A stretch of DNA of 36,897 nt, taken from Candidatus Gracilibacteria bacterium GN02-873. Lineage in GTDB: Bacteria > Patescibacteriota > Gracilibacteria > BD1-5 > UBA2023. The notes below the pieces were generated by a model. The model was not told the origin of the DNA and ran no database searches. It saw only the letters and a list, made by a program, of their open reading frames with translations. Every line of letters begins with the position of its first letter. Within the stretch, counting starts at the first letter, position 1. The position numbers and the translations under genes are program-made. The stretch is from the NCBI GenBank assembly GCA_003260345.1, contig MORC01000003.1:1-36897 (forward strand). The letters are read 5' to 3'. Shown piece after piece: positions 12,887-20,075 of the stretch.

Positions 12887-14266
12887 ATGACAAAAAAACT
12901 GGAACTCTTGATGCCTGCGGGTAATCTCGAAAAACTCAAATATGCAATTGCATATGGTGCGGACGCAGTATATGCCGGTGTGCCAATGTTTTCGCTTCGC
13001 GCACGTGAAAACCAATTTTCTTGGGATACACTCGCGGAAGGCGTAGAATATTGTCATTCTCGTGGGAAAAAAATTTATTTTACAGCCAATATTTACGCAC
13101 ATAATGTAAAAATTGGACCATTCATGAAGGCATTTGAAAAAATGCAAGCACTCAAGCCAGATGCGTATATTATGAGTGATCCTGGGCTGATCAACTTGGT
13201 TCGAAAAAATTTTCCAGACGCAGAAATTCACCTCTCTGTTCAGGCCAACAATACCAACTGGGCACAGGTAGAATTCTGGAAAGAAATCGGAATCAAGCGA
13301 ATTATCTTGTCTCGTGAGCTTTCTTTACGAGAAGTGAAAGAAATTCATGAGAAATGTCCTGATATGGAGCTTGAATTTTTCGTTCACGGAGCTATTTGTA
13401 TGGCATACTCTGGGAGGTGTTTGCTTTCGAATTATTTTTCTCATCGTGATCCAAATCAAGGGACATGTTCTCACTCATGTCGTTGGGAATATAAAGTTTT
13501 CAAAAAAGATGCGTCACCAGAAGAATTGTATGATTCTACTGGGCGCCCTGAGGATTATCAAGAATTGACTGGAGAATTTTATTTGGAAGAAATGGAGCGA
13601 CCAGGCGAAAAATTACCAATCGATGAAGACGAATACGGAACATATATTATGAACTCTCGCGATATGTGTCTCGTGTCATATATGCAAGAATTAGCGGATG
13701 CAGGAATTGTTTCATTTAAAGTAGAAGGTCGCTCAAAAACTGTAAACTATCTTGCTGGTGTCGGTCGAGCATACCGCCCTGCCCTTGATGCTGTAGAAAA
13801 AGGCGAATCTTATGATATTGCAGCGCTTTCTGATGAAGTATTTGCCATCTCAAATCGTGGATATACGCCAGGATTCTTGGTGGGAAATCCAGGAGAAAAG
13901 GCTATTTATTTTGAAAAAAATAAAGACCTCCACGAAGAAGATCCAATTGGAATTGTCAAAGGTTATGATGAAAAACGCAAAATGGCAAGAATTGAGGTCA
14001 AGAATCGTATCGACCTTGGCGAACCACTTGTATTAATTTCGCCTTCTCAACGAGTAAATTATACCCTTGATAGTATAATTGCAGATCCTATTTTACTTGC
14101 AAATCCTAAGGCAGAAGATGCTAGTTTTACGGAAGTTCCAGAAAATGGAGAAACTCGAGAATCTGGACATGGTGGACATATCGACTTATGGATCAATGTT
14201 CCAGAAAAGCCAGCACATTATGCAATTATTCGAAAAAAACTTCCACTTGATGAAGTTCGTATATAA
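12887..14266 (+). CDS. U32 family protein, TrhP (YegQ)-like
   Basis: 459 aa. The N-terminus (LELLMPAGNLEKLKYAIAYG, then GADAVYAG) and the HGAICMAYSGRC...NQGTCSHSCRW block with its clustered cysteines are the signature of the U32 'peptidase' family, TrhP/YegQ branch. In E. coli, TrhP makes 5-hydroxyuridine at position 34 of tRNA using prephenate, and the conserved cysteines probably hold an iron-sulfur cluster. A protease role is historical and less likely. Length and the C-terminal beta domain match the short-form family. No UGA codons are used. The start ATG follows an AT-rich leader without a Shine-Dalgarno, and TTGACT near 12840 may be a -35 element. A clear terminator follows. Family membership is firm; the exact substrate is inferred. 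Confidence 0.9.
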   Translation: MTKKLELLMPAGNLEKLKYAIAYGADAVYAGVPMFSLRARENQFSWDTLAEGVEYCHSRGKKIYFTANIYAHNVKIGPFMKAFEKMQALKPDAYIMSDPGLINLVRKNFPDAEIHLSVQANNTNWAQVEFWKEIGIKRIILSRELSLREVKEIHEKCPDMELEFFVHGAICMAYSGRCLLSNYFSHRDPNQGTCSHSCRWEYKVFKKDASPEELYDSTGRPEDYQELTGEFYLEEMERPGEKLPIDEDEYGTYIMNSRDMCLVSYMQELADAGIVSFKVEGRSKTVNYLAGVGRAYRPALDAVEKGESYDIAALSDEVFAISNRGYTPGFLVGNPGEKAIYFEKNKDLHEEDPIGIVKGYDEKRKMARIEVKNRIDLGEPLVLISPSQRVNYTLDSIIADPILLANPKAEDASFTEVPENGETRESGHGGHIDLWINVPEKPAHYAIIRKKLPLDEVRI

Positions 14267-14271
14267 TTCTT

Positions 14272-14303
14272 AAAACAGTATGTTTCCATGCTGTTTTTAT
14301 TTT
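14272..14303 (+). terminator. Terminator of the U32 gene
   Basis: An 11-bp stem (14272-14282 with 14287-14297, TTTC loop) is followed by a T-rich tract, six bases after the TAA stop. Confidence 0.8.
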
Positions 14304-14351
14304 TTCAAAAAAAATAACAAAGACGAGACATGTCTTTTGATTTTTAAAATT

Positions 14352-14624
14352 TTATTTTCTCGTCGCCACATCCCAAGTACGCACCAATTCATCAATAAAT
14401 TCATCTTTTTCACGCCCTTCTTCCAGAAGTGCTTTAGTTCCACAAGACGCCAGATGATGTTTCAGTAAATCTCGATTGGCACTTTGTAAAAGCCCCATCG
14501 AAGCATTGATTTGATGAGCGATATCAGCACAATAAGCATTTTTCTCGAGCATTTCTTGCACTTTATTGAGAGTGCCAATCGCCTTTTTGATGTTCAATTC
14601 GATTTTTTGTTTTGAATAGATCAT
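14352..14624 (-). CDS. csoR: CsoR-family copper-sensing repressor
   Basis: 90 aa, all-helical DUF156 family (CsoR/RcnR/FrmR). The metal ligands are C32, H57 and C61. The C to H spacing of 25 and C to C spacing of 29 match Cu(I)-sensing CsoR proteins (C36/H61/C65 in M. tuberculosis), and the HHLASC motif is intact. Apo-CsoR binds operator DNA; Cu(I) binding releases it. The gene lies 80 bp downstream of a tiny cysteine-rich gene on the same strand, and both have a closely similar AACCCTATG-containing element near their 5' ends. No in-frame UGA. The stop is TAA. Copper is inferred from ligand spacing; the other family metals or formaldehyde are less likely with this ligand set. Confidence 0.88.
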   Translation of the reverse strand: MIYSKQKIELNIKKAIGTLNKVQEMLEKNAYCADIAHQINASMGLLQSANRDLLKHHLASCGTKALLEEGREKDEFIDELVRTWDVATRK

Positions 14625-14640
14625 AATAAAAAATTTGAAA

Positions 14641-14662
14641 AACCCTATGATTTGTATATAAT
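14641..14662 (+). promoter_or_regulatory. CsoR-operator-like site 1 with -10 element
   Basis: AACCCTATG (14641-14649) is followed by TATAAT (14657-14662) on the plus strand. The same core recurs in inverted orientation upstream of the metallothionein gene. It lies 17 bp upstream of the csoR start, so it could be the autoregulatory operator. It also looks like a plus-strand promoter facing the metallothionein gene. Confidence 0.45.
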
Positions 14663-14686
14663 TCTTTTACTTTTTAGCGAAAGTGG

Positions 14687-14713
14687 CCCGCATCTTGCGG
14701 GTTTTTATTTTTG
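14687..14713 (+). terminator. Plus-strand terminator overlapping the metallothionein 3' end
   Basis: CCCGCA-TCT-TGCGGG (14687-14701) is followed by TTTTTATTTTT on the plus strand. The hairpin sits against the stop codon of the opposite-strand cysteine-rich gene. Only a very short plus-strand transcript starting at about 14669 would end here. Confidence 0.6.
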
Positions 14714-14809
14714 ACAAGCACAGTCATTTTTGCAGTTGCATGCCTGGCAAGAACAATTCTCGCAAGTACAATGCACGCAATTACATTGACTGCAATCACA
14801 TTTTTTCAT
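14705..14809 (-). CDS. Tiny CXC-repeat metallothionein-like protein (34 aa)
   Basis: 34 aa, 12 of them cysteine. Six C-x-C pairs occur at residues 4/6, 9/11, 14/16, 19/21, 24/26 and 30/32, almost perfectly five residues apart, with short spacers of Asn, Gln, Ser, His and Asp and a KK near each end. There are no aromatic or long hydrophobic residues. This composition is typical of a thiolate metal-binding metallothionein, and Cu(I) is the likely metal because csoR follows on the same strand. It is too short for routine ORF calling. An in-frame ATG two codons upstream (14815) is the alternative start. From the nearby TATAAT (14831-14836) the mRNA leader would be only about 10-15 nt. The stop is TAA. 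I do not recognise a named family; the periodicity argues strongly against chance. Confidence 0.8.
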   Translation of the reverse strand: MKKCDCSQCNCVHCTCENCSCQACNCKNDCACQK

Positions 14810-14830
14810 AATCATAAATATATCTTAAAA

Positions 14831-14859
14831 ATTATATACCATACCATAGGGTTGTGTAT
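14831..14859 (-). promoter_or_regulatory. Metallothionein promoter with CsoR-like operator (site 2)
   Basis: On the minus strand, AACCCTATGGTAT (core at 14845-14853) lies between a weak -35 and TATAAT at 14831-14836. CsoR operators in other bacteria have the form ATACCC...GGGTAT, and this resembles one. Placement inside the promoter would allow direct repression. The core repeats at 14641-14649. Confidence 0.55.
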
Positions 14860-14986
14860 ATATTATTATTTTTTGAAGAAAAAGCAAATTTTTTTTTGAG
14901 AAATTTAAAAAGCCACTTCCAAAGCCAAAAACTTGCTTTTTGATTTTTTTTTCATATAATCTCGGCAATATTTTTTAAAAAAAATT

Positions 14987-16459
14987 ATGGCCTGAGAAGT
15001 AGTAATTCGATTTGAAGAAGTAACTTTTGGTTACCAAAAGCCAAAATGGCTCCTTGATGAGGCGAATTTTTCTGTGCGTGATGGCTCCAAAATTACGCTC
15101 ATGGGACAAAACGGTGCGGGTAAATCAACTATTTTCAAAATGATTACTGGTGAGCTCAAACCGCATGATGGTCGCATTTTGATTACCGCTGGCAAGCACA
15201 TCGCCATTGCCAAGCAAGTAATGAGTCCAGACGACAAAGAAAAAACGATTGCAGAATATTTCCGAACATATTCACGATCTGATGCACACAATATTGATCG
15301 CGATATCCAAGAAGTGCTTGATGCGGTAAATTTTTTGCCACCAAAAAATATTGATTTTAATGATTTTTTGAAGCGAATTGTCAAAAGTTTTTCTGGCGGA
15401 CAGCAGGCTCGCCTTCTTTTGGCAGCGGCGCTCATTCAAAAACCCGACATTCTCCTGCTCGACGAGCCAACCAACAACCTCGACAGCGAAGGAATCTGGC
15501 ATATGACCGACTTTTTGCAGAATTACGAAGGAACGGTTCTCGTGATTTCGCATGATGCGGAATTTTTGAATGCGTTCAGTGACGGAATTTTGTATTTGGA
15601 TATTTTCACAAAAAAAGTTGATCAATTCGTTGGGAATTATTACGATGCGGTTGAGCAAGTAGAGCGAAAAATCGAAGCACAAAATCGTGAAAATGCTCGC
15701 CTTGCCAAAGAAATTCAGGATGCCAAAGATCAGGCAAATCAGTTTGCTCACAAAGGAGGAAAATTGCGCGCTGTTGCGAAAAAATTGACAGAAAAAGCAG
15801 AAGAACTTTCTGAACAAATCACAGATACCCGTCGAGAAGATAAGACTATTCGCAATTTTAGCATTCCAAATCAGGAAGGAATCGGCGGTCAAATTATTGA
15901 AATCTCGAGCGTGACAATTATCAAAGATCACGAACCAATCGAAAAAGAAGTGAATATTTCACTCAGCAAAAATCGCCATCTTCTCCTCTCTGGGCCCAAT
16001 GGTATCGGAAAATCAACACTTTTGGAAAGTATTGCCAATGGCACAGCAAAAGGTGTAACAATCGCTCCAAATGTGAAAATTGGTTACTATCGCCAAGATT
16101 TTTCAACACTTGATTTTAATCAAAAAGTGTATGATTGCCTTTTTGAAGCCACAGGTCGTCAAATGCTCGAAAAAGATTTGCGTTCATTTGCTGCGGGATT
16201 TTTGATTACGGGTGATATAATGGCGACACAAATTGGTGCGCTTTCTGAAGGACAAAAAGGTCTTGTTATGTTCTGTAAGCTCGCGCTCGAAAAACCAGGA
16301 CTTCTCATTTTGGACGAACCAACCAATCACATCAATTTCCGACATTTGCCAGTAATTACAAAAGCGCTTGATGAATATGAAGGAACCATGATTCTCGTAT
16401 CGCATATTGACGAATTCGTTTGGCAAGTTCGTATCGATGAATATCTTGAACTCGAATAA
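14987..16459 (+). CDS. ABC-F family ATPase
   Basis: 490 aa, two ABC cassettes and no membrane segments. Cassette 1 has Walker A GQNGAGKST, signature SFSGGQQAR and Walker B ILLLDEPTNNLD. Cassette 2 has GPNGIGKST, signature ALSEGQKG (weaker than consensus) and LLILDEPTNHIN. A charged helical linker at about residues 215-270 matches the ABC-F interdomain linker. The family acts on the ribosome in translation regulation, rescue or antibiotic protection; which role applies here cannot be told. The start is ATG at 14987, not the internal ATG at 15074. Codon 3 is TGA (Gly), and starting at 14987 supplies the first beta-strand (VVIRFEEVTFGY) that every such cassette needs. The stop is TAA, followed by a terminator. 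Confidence 0.92.
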
Positions 16460-16537
16460 TGCAAATTTTTGCAATAAAAATACCCCGAATACGAGGTATT
16501 TTTATTTTTCATTCTTATTGCAAATCATTGCAATAAT
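16460..16537. repeat. TTTTTGCAATA repeats, cluster 1
   Basis: TGCAAATTTTTGCAATAA at 16460-16477 contains the inverted repeat TGCAAA/TTTGCA. ATTGCAAATCATTGCAATAA follows at 16517-16536. The two copies flank the ABC-F terminator. The same motif recurs across 16-30 kb. Confidence 0.5.
16476..16508 (+). terminator. Terminator of the ABC-F gene
   Basis: AAAAATACC (16476-16484) pairs with GGTATTTTT (16495-16503), with an inner CG/CG, followed by ATTTTT. Confidence 0.75.
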
Positions 16538-16540
16538 ATT

Positions 16541-16912
16541 TTATTCAGATGTTTCAGAATTTTTAATAATTCTCCACCTAAAAATAAGACGAAATAATTC
16601 GATAGTGGCGCGGCCAAAAAAGAAAATTCCGAGTGTCAAACCAATTGGTAAGGTAATTAAACTGAACCAGCCAAGTCCAATAGCACAATTCTCTACTGTG
16701 TCCGTTCCACAAATATTGACTTGAAACAACGTTGGAAACAACGGAGAAAATGCAAATAGGAGCAATACTACGGAAAAAATAATTGAAAAAAATATTCTTT
16801 TTATTGCTATTTTTTGCAATATTGGTGCAGGATTCCAATAAATAATTATGAGAGTTATGAGAGGGAGTCCTGCAAAATAGGAAACCCAATCCAAAAAATC
16901 TGATAGTGACAT
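16541..16912 (-). CDS. Small membrane protein of unknown function
   Basis: 123 aa. Three hydrophobic segments are visible: about 10-25 (FAGLPLITLIIIYW), 40-62 (IFFSIIFSVVLLLFAFSPLF) and 82-102 (FSLITLPIGLTLGIFFFG). Two cysteines (ICGTDTVENC) lie between the second and third and could form an extracytoplasmic disulfide. The end is basic then acidic. The gene starts 17 bp after the methyltransferase stop and is probably in its operon. An in-frame TAA lies just upstream of the ATG, so the start is well bounded. No in-frame UGA. No family recognised. Confidence 0.65.
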   Translation of the reverse strand: MSLSDFLDWVSYFAGLPLITLIIIYWNPAPILQKIAIKRIFFSIIFSVVLLLFAFSPLFPTLFQVNICGTDTVENCAIGLGWFSLITLPIGLTLGIFFFGRATIELFRLIFRWRIIKNSETSE

Positions 16913-16929
16913 AAATATTTTTTAAAAAA

Positions 16930-17691
16930 TTATTTTCGAGAAGCGACCGCAATATATTTGAGATCACGACCCGTATGATTGAAAAATTTCCGCATACTTT
17001 GGAACATTTCACGATTTTCTTTTTTCATACCATTTCGAATAATTTTGAGAGCTCCAAAAAATCCCTCATCACGAATCATACCAATCGGATTCATCAGTGA
17101 CATATCGCCCGTATTCTTTTCTATACGAGAAAAACCAGCCTCTCGGAAAAGATTTTCCCAATTATCAAAATGAAGCGGCGTCACAGCAACATTGATTACG
17201 TTTTTGAGTTCCTCAAGAATTTTTTCCAGATTCGGATTTTCAAACCCAACATCATGCGTGAGCAGAACTCCCCCTTTCTTCAGAACGCGAAAATATTCTG
17301 AAACTGCCTTTTTCTTCGCTTCTATCGGCAGCATCGTGAGCATTGCCTCATTAATAACGATATCAAAACTTTCATCCGCAAACGGAAGACTCATCGCGTT
17401 TCATTGTTCCAACGAAATCAGTTTCTCTACACCAGCCTTTTCGATATTATTTTTCGCTTTTTCGAGCGCTTTTTTATCAACATCAAGCCCCGTGATGTGA
17501 CAGTCATATTTTTTTGCAAGCTCAATCGAAGTTGTACACATATTACAAGCCACTTCAAGAACTTTTTTATCTGCAGAAAAATAAGCCTTATCAATAAGCC
17601 AATTCGTCGCCTTGATTCCGCCTGGGCGAAGGCGTTTTTTTCCAAGACGAGCGAGAAAATTATGTCCAACTTCTTTTGCGCTTGCTGTCAT
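16930..17691 (-). CDS. Class I SAM-dependent methyltransferase
   Basis: 253 aa when TGA at 17401-17403 is read as Gly. The result is a continuous motif, ISLEQGNAMSLPFADESFDI, which is the classical motif II/III region; the TGA supplies the Gly of GNAM. Motif I is VLEVACNMCTTSIELA, in which the usual GxGxG glycines are replaced. Motif II is ITGLDVDKKALEKA; a later FRVLKKGGVLLTHDV is the post-III strand. The family transfers methyl from S-adenosylmethionine; the substrate is unknown. A standard-code reading splits the gene at the SAM-binding domain. It is followed closely by a small membrane protein on the same strand. The stop is TAA. Confidence 0.85.
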
Positions 17692-17757
17692 ATTGTATAG
17701 TTACAATAATTTGATTATAAGATTTTTTCTTGAAAAGTCTAATTTATTTTTTATTAC

Positions 17758-17803
17758 CAATTTTTGCAATAAAATTAGTTAATACAAATTTTTGCAATAA
17801 TAA
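17758..17803. repeat. TTTTTGCAATA repeats, cluster 2
   Basis: Two direct copies, CCAATTTTTGCAATAAAA (17758-17775) and ACAAATTTTTGCAATAATA (17784-17802), lie in the gap between the divergent methyltransferase and ung genes. Confidence 0.5.
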
Positions 17804-17871
17804 TTTTTTGAAAAAATTTGATTTTATGAAGAAAAAACATACTATGAAGGAAATATTTTTCAAAAATCATT

Positions 17872-18546
17872 ATGGAGATTAGATTAGAAACATCTTGGTT
17901 AGAAGTTCTCAAAGAAGAATTTCAAAAAGATTACATGAAAAATATTAAAAAATTTTTGGTGGAAGAAATTCAAAAAGGAAAAACCATTTATCCAAACCCA
18001 AAAAACATTTTTCGTGCATTTGAAAAAACTCCGTTCAATGAGATAAAAGTAGTCATTCTTGGACAAGATCCCTATCATGGACCTGGACAGGCACAAGGTT
18101 TCTGTTTTTCTGTGAACGAAGGGGCTCGCCTTCCGCCAAGTCTACAAAATATTTACAAAGAACTCAATCAAAGCCTTGAAATCCCTATTGCAAAAAATGG
18201 CGATTTAACAAAATGGACCGAACAAGGCGTGTTTCTACTTAATGCAATTCTCACGGTTGAAGGATGAAAACCAGCTAGTCATAGTAAAATCGGCTGGGAA
18301 GATTTTACAGATGTGGTTATTCGAAAAATTTCAGAACAAAAAGAAAATATTATTTTTCTCTTATGGGGAGCTTTCGCTCAAAGTAAAGAAAAATTGATTG
18401 ATACTTCGAAACATTTTATCCTGAAAACGACGCACCCTTCACCCTTTTCTGCTCATCGAGGATTTCTCGGAAGTAATTGCTTTAAAGAAACCAATGAAAT
18501 TCTCGAAAAAATCGGAAAAACTCCAATTGATTGGTCCATTGAATAA
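17872..18546 (+). CDS. ung: Uracil-DNA glycosylase, family 1
   Basis: 224 aa, the usual bacterial Ung length. It removes uracil from DNA by hydrolysing the N-glycosidic bond, starting base-excision repair. Motif A GQDPYHG holds the catalytic Asp (D66). The LLNAILTVEG-G-KPASHSKIGW block spans an in-frame TGA at 18265-18267, which encodes the conserved Gly corresponding to the AG of E. coli Ung. LLWGAFAQ is followed by the HPSPFSAHRGF catalytic-His/Leu-loop motif. Read with the standard code the gene would be two useless halves. Earlier ATGs near 17826 and 17844 are out of frame, which fixes the start. The stop is TAA, with GIY-YIG 46 bp downstream. Confidence 0.96.
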
Positions 18547-18594
18547 ATATTGCAATTATTTGCAATAAAATACTATTGAAAATTTTTGCAATAT
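18547..18594. repeat. TTTTTGCAATA repeats, cluster 3
   Basis: ATTGCAATTATTTGCAATAA and AATTTTTGCAATATG fill the whole ung/GIY-YIG spacer. The last copy ends on the GIY-YIG start codon. Confidence 0.5.
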
Positions 18595-18865
18595 GAAATA
18601 TTACATATACATTATAGAATGTTCTGATGCAACTTTATATACAGGATTTACAAAAAATTTAGAAAAAAGGGTTGAGGCTCATAATGCAAAAAAATGAGCT
18701 AAATATACTCGTGGGCGAACCCCTGTTATTCTCAAATACTTTGAAGAATTTGATACAGAAAATGAGGCGCGAAAACGAGAATATCAAATCAAACAACTTT
18801 CTAGAAAAGAAAAATCCTCCATAATAGAAGTTTTTAATAAAAATTTAAATTCTTATGAAGAATAA
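18593..18865 (+). CDS. GIY-YIG nuclease-superfamily protein (YhbQ/UPF0213-like)
   Basis: 90 aa. The N-terminal YYIYIIECSDATLYTGFT is the GIY-YIG core (YIY and YTG), followed by NLEKRVEAHN with the conserved Arg and His. The in-frame TGA (18695-18697, residue 35) gives KKGAKYTRGRTPV, matching the family's GKGAKYTRGR-type motif. A conserved Glu follows in the EARKREYQIKQL helix. This is the small stand-alone subfamily typified by YhbQ, proposed to act on DNA. It is missing from a standard-code ORF list because the TGA truncates it to 34 codons. Probably cotranscribed with ung. The stop is TAA, directly followed by a terminator. Confidence 0.92.
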
Positions 18866-18891
18866 AAAAACCGGAATTCCGGTTTTTTTAT
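18864..18891. terminator. Bidirectional terminator between GIY-YIG and MEMO genes
   Basis: A perfect palindrome, A-run CCGGAATTCCGG T-run, between convergent genes. It can end transcripts from both sides. Confidence 0.85.
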
Positions 18892-18911
18892 TGCAATTTT
18901 TTGTGATAATA

Positions 18912-20072
18912 TTATCGAACTTCCAAAAAATACTTATTGCAATTTTTTGGAATATCATCATTACAAATAATATATGGAATTGTAGTTTCATTTTTTATAT
19001 CCAAATAATCTTCGTATTCTGGAAATTGTTTCGAAAATTCTTCTTTTGAGAGAGTTGTATTGATTCCAAATTTTTGCAAACGAGAAAAATTTTCACTATT
19101 TTTCACTTCCCCATTTTCTGTAATCAAAAAAATTCCATCAACCGCAGAGAAAATCCTATGATAATAATTCATTGGATTTTTTGAAGAATCATAGTGGTTG
19201 AAAAAATTTTTTTCTATATTGCGAAAATTTGCATTATGGGAAAAATCAGGAAAATAGACGAAAATTTTTTGATCTCTTCATGTGGCAGGTATTTGCGTAA
19301 ATCGACCAAAAATATGTGAAGTGTTTTCAATATCAGAATCAATTCCGGTTATCGTGTCAACGCTCGTTCGCAATATTTGGTCAAATCATTTTTTTCATTT
19401 TTCCTGAGCAAGATATTTTGCAATTGCGAGACAATTTCTGCAGTCTACCTCGAGGTTGGAAAAATTTTTTGGGTCACGAAATTTGAGTGCATTCACCGCA
19501 ATCTGATCATGAATCAATGCTACACTTTCGCGAACATGATGAGAAAAATCAACAGAAGCCACTACTAAAATTCTCTTTTCAGGAAGTTTTGAGAGAATTT
19601 TTGCAACCTCTTGGTCGGCCCATTGAATCTGTGTTTGTGGACGAACAAGAATTGGTGTTACATTTGCATCTGGAAAAAATTTAGAAATCCGAAGAATATG
19701 CTCGCCCAATCAATGCTCTTTGGTGTCACCATTTTTTGTAAAAATTTTACTATTGCTAATTTTTGCATTATTATATTCTGAAAAACTTTGAGATTTTACA
19801 CACTTTTGATAAAAGCAAATTTTTGCAATAATATCAGGAATAGTTTCGATATATTTTTGAGATTTTCCAAAATGGTCTGGGGAAACAATAATAATTCTAT
19901 CAAACGATCGAAATTCTTTTTGCAAATTTTCGTAATAATTATCAATATTTTTTCCCGTCAATCAATGATGCGGCAAAACTACAATTTCAAAAATCTGACT
20001 TTCATCAGATTTTTGAGTTACGCAACTTCCAATCATACAAGCAACGAAAAACGCGAGAAAAAATTTTTTCAT
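18912..20072 (-). CDS. MEMO1-family lipoprotein (AmmeMemoRadiSam protein B-like)
   Basis: 386 aa, rebuilt by reading five TGA codons as Gly (19962, 19710, 19395, 19386, 19278). The N-terminus MKKFFLAFFVACMIGSC carries a lipobox (IGSC, Cys17), so the protein should be a lipid-anchored extracytoplasmic protein. PHHGLTG (35-41, with a UGA Gly) corresponds to the MEMO PHAGY motif. SPDHFG, the KEHGLGEHILRI segment (compare EHSLEVQLP), ILVVASVDFSHH (compare SSDLSHY) and a later VDCRNC cover the family's landmark metal/active-site positions. MEMO proteins share the LigB-type dioxygenase fold. Usual partners (AMMECR1, radical SAM) are absent here. The gene begins 3 bp after the upstream lipoprotein stop. 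The family call is mine from motif order; the standard code shatters the gene. Confidence 0.75.
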
Positions 20073-20075
20073 ATA

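Noticed and set aside
14711..14899. Plus-strand 62-aa hydrophobic ORF
   Set aside because: It is the antisense of the CXC metallothionein gene; the five-residue Cys periodicity on the minus strand is the real signal.
17401..18267. Frameshifts, pseudogenes, selenocysteine or readthrough as explanations for in-frame TGA
   Set aside because: The TGAs are frequent, in frame and at conserved Gly columns, with no SECIS-like element and flanking sequence fully conserved.
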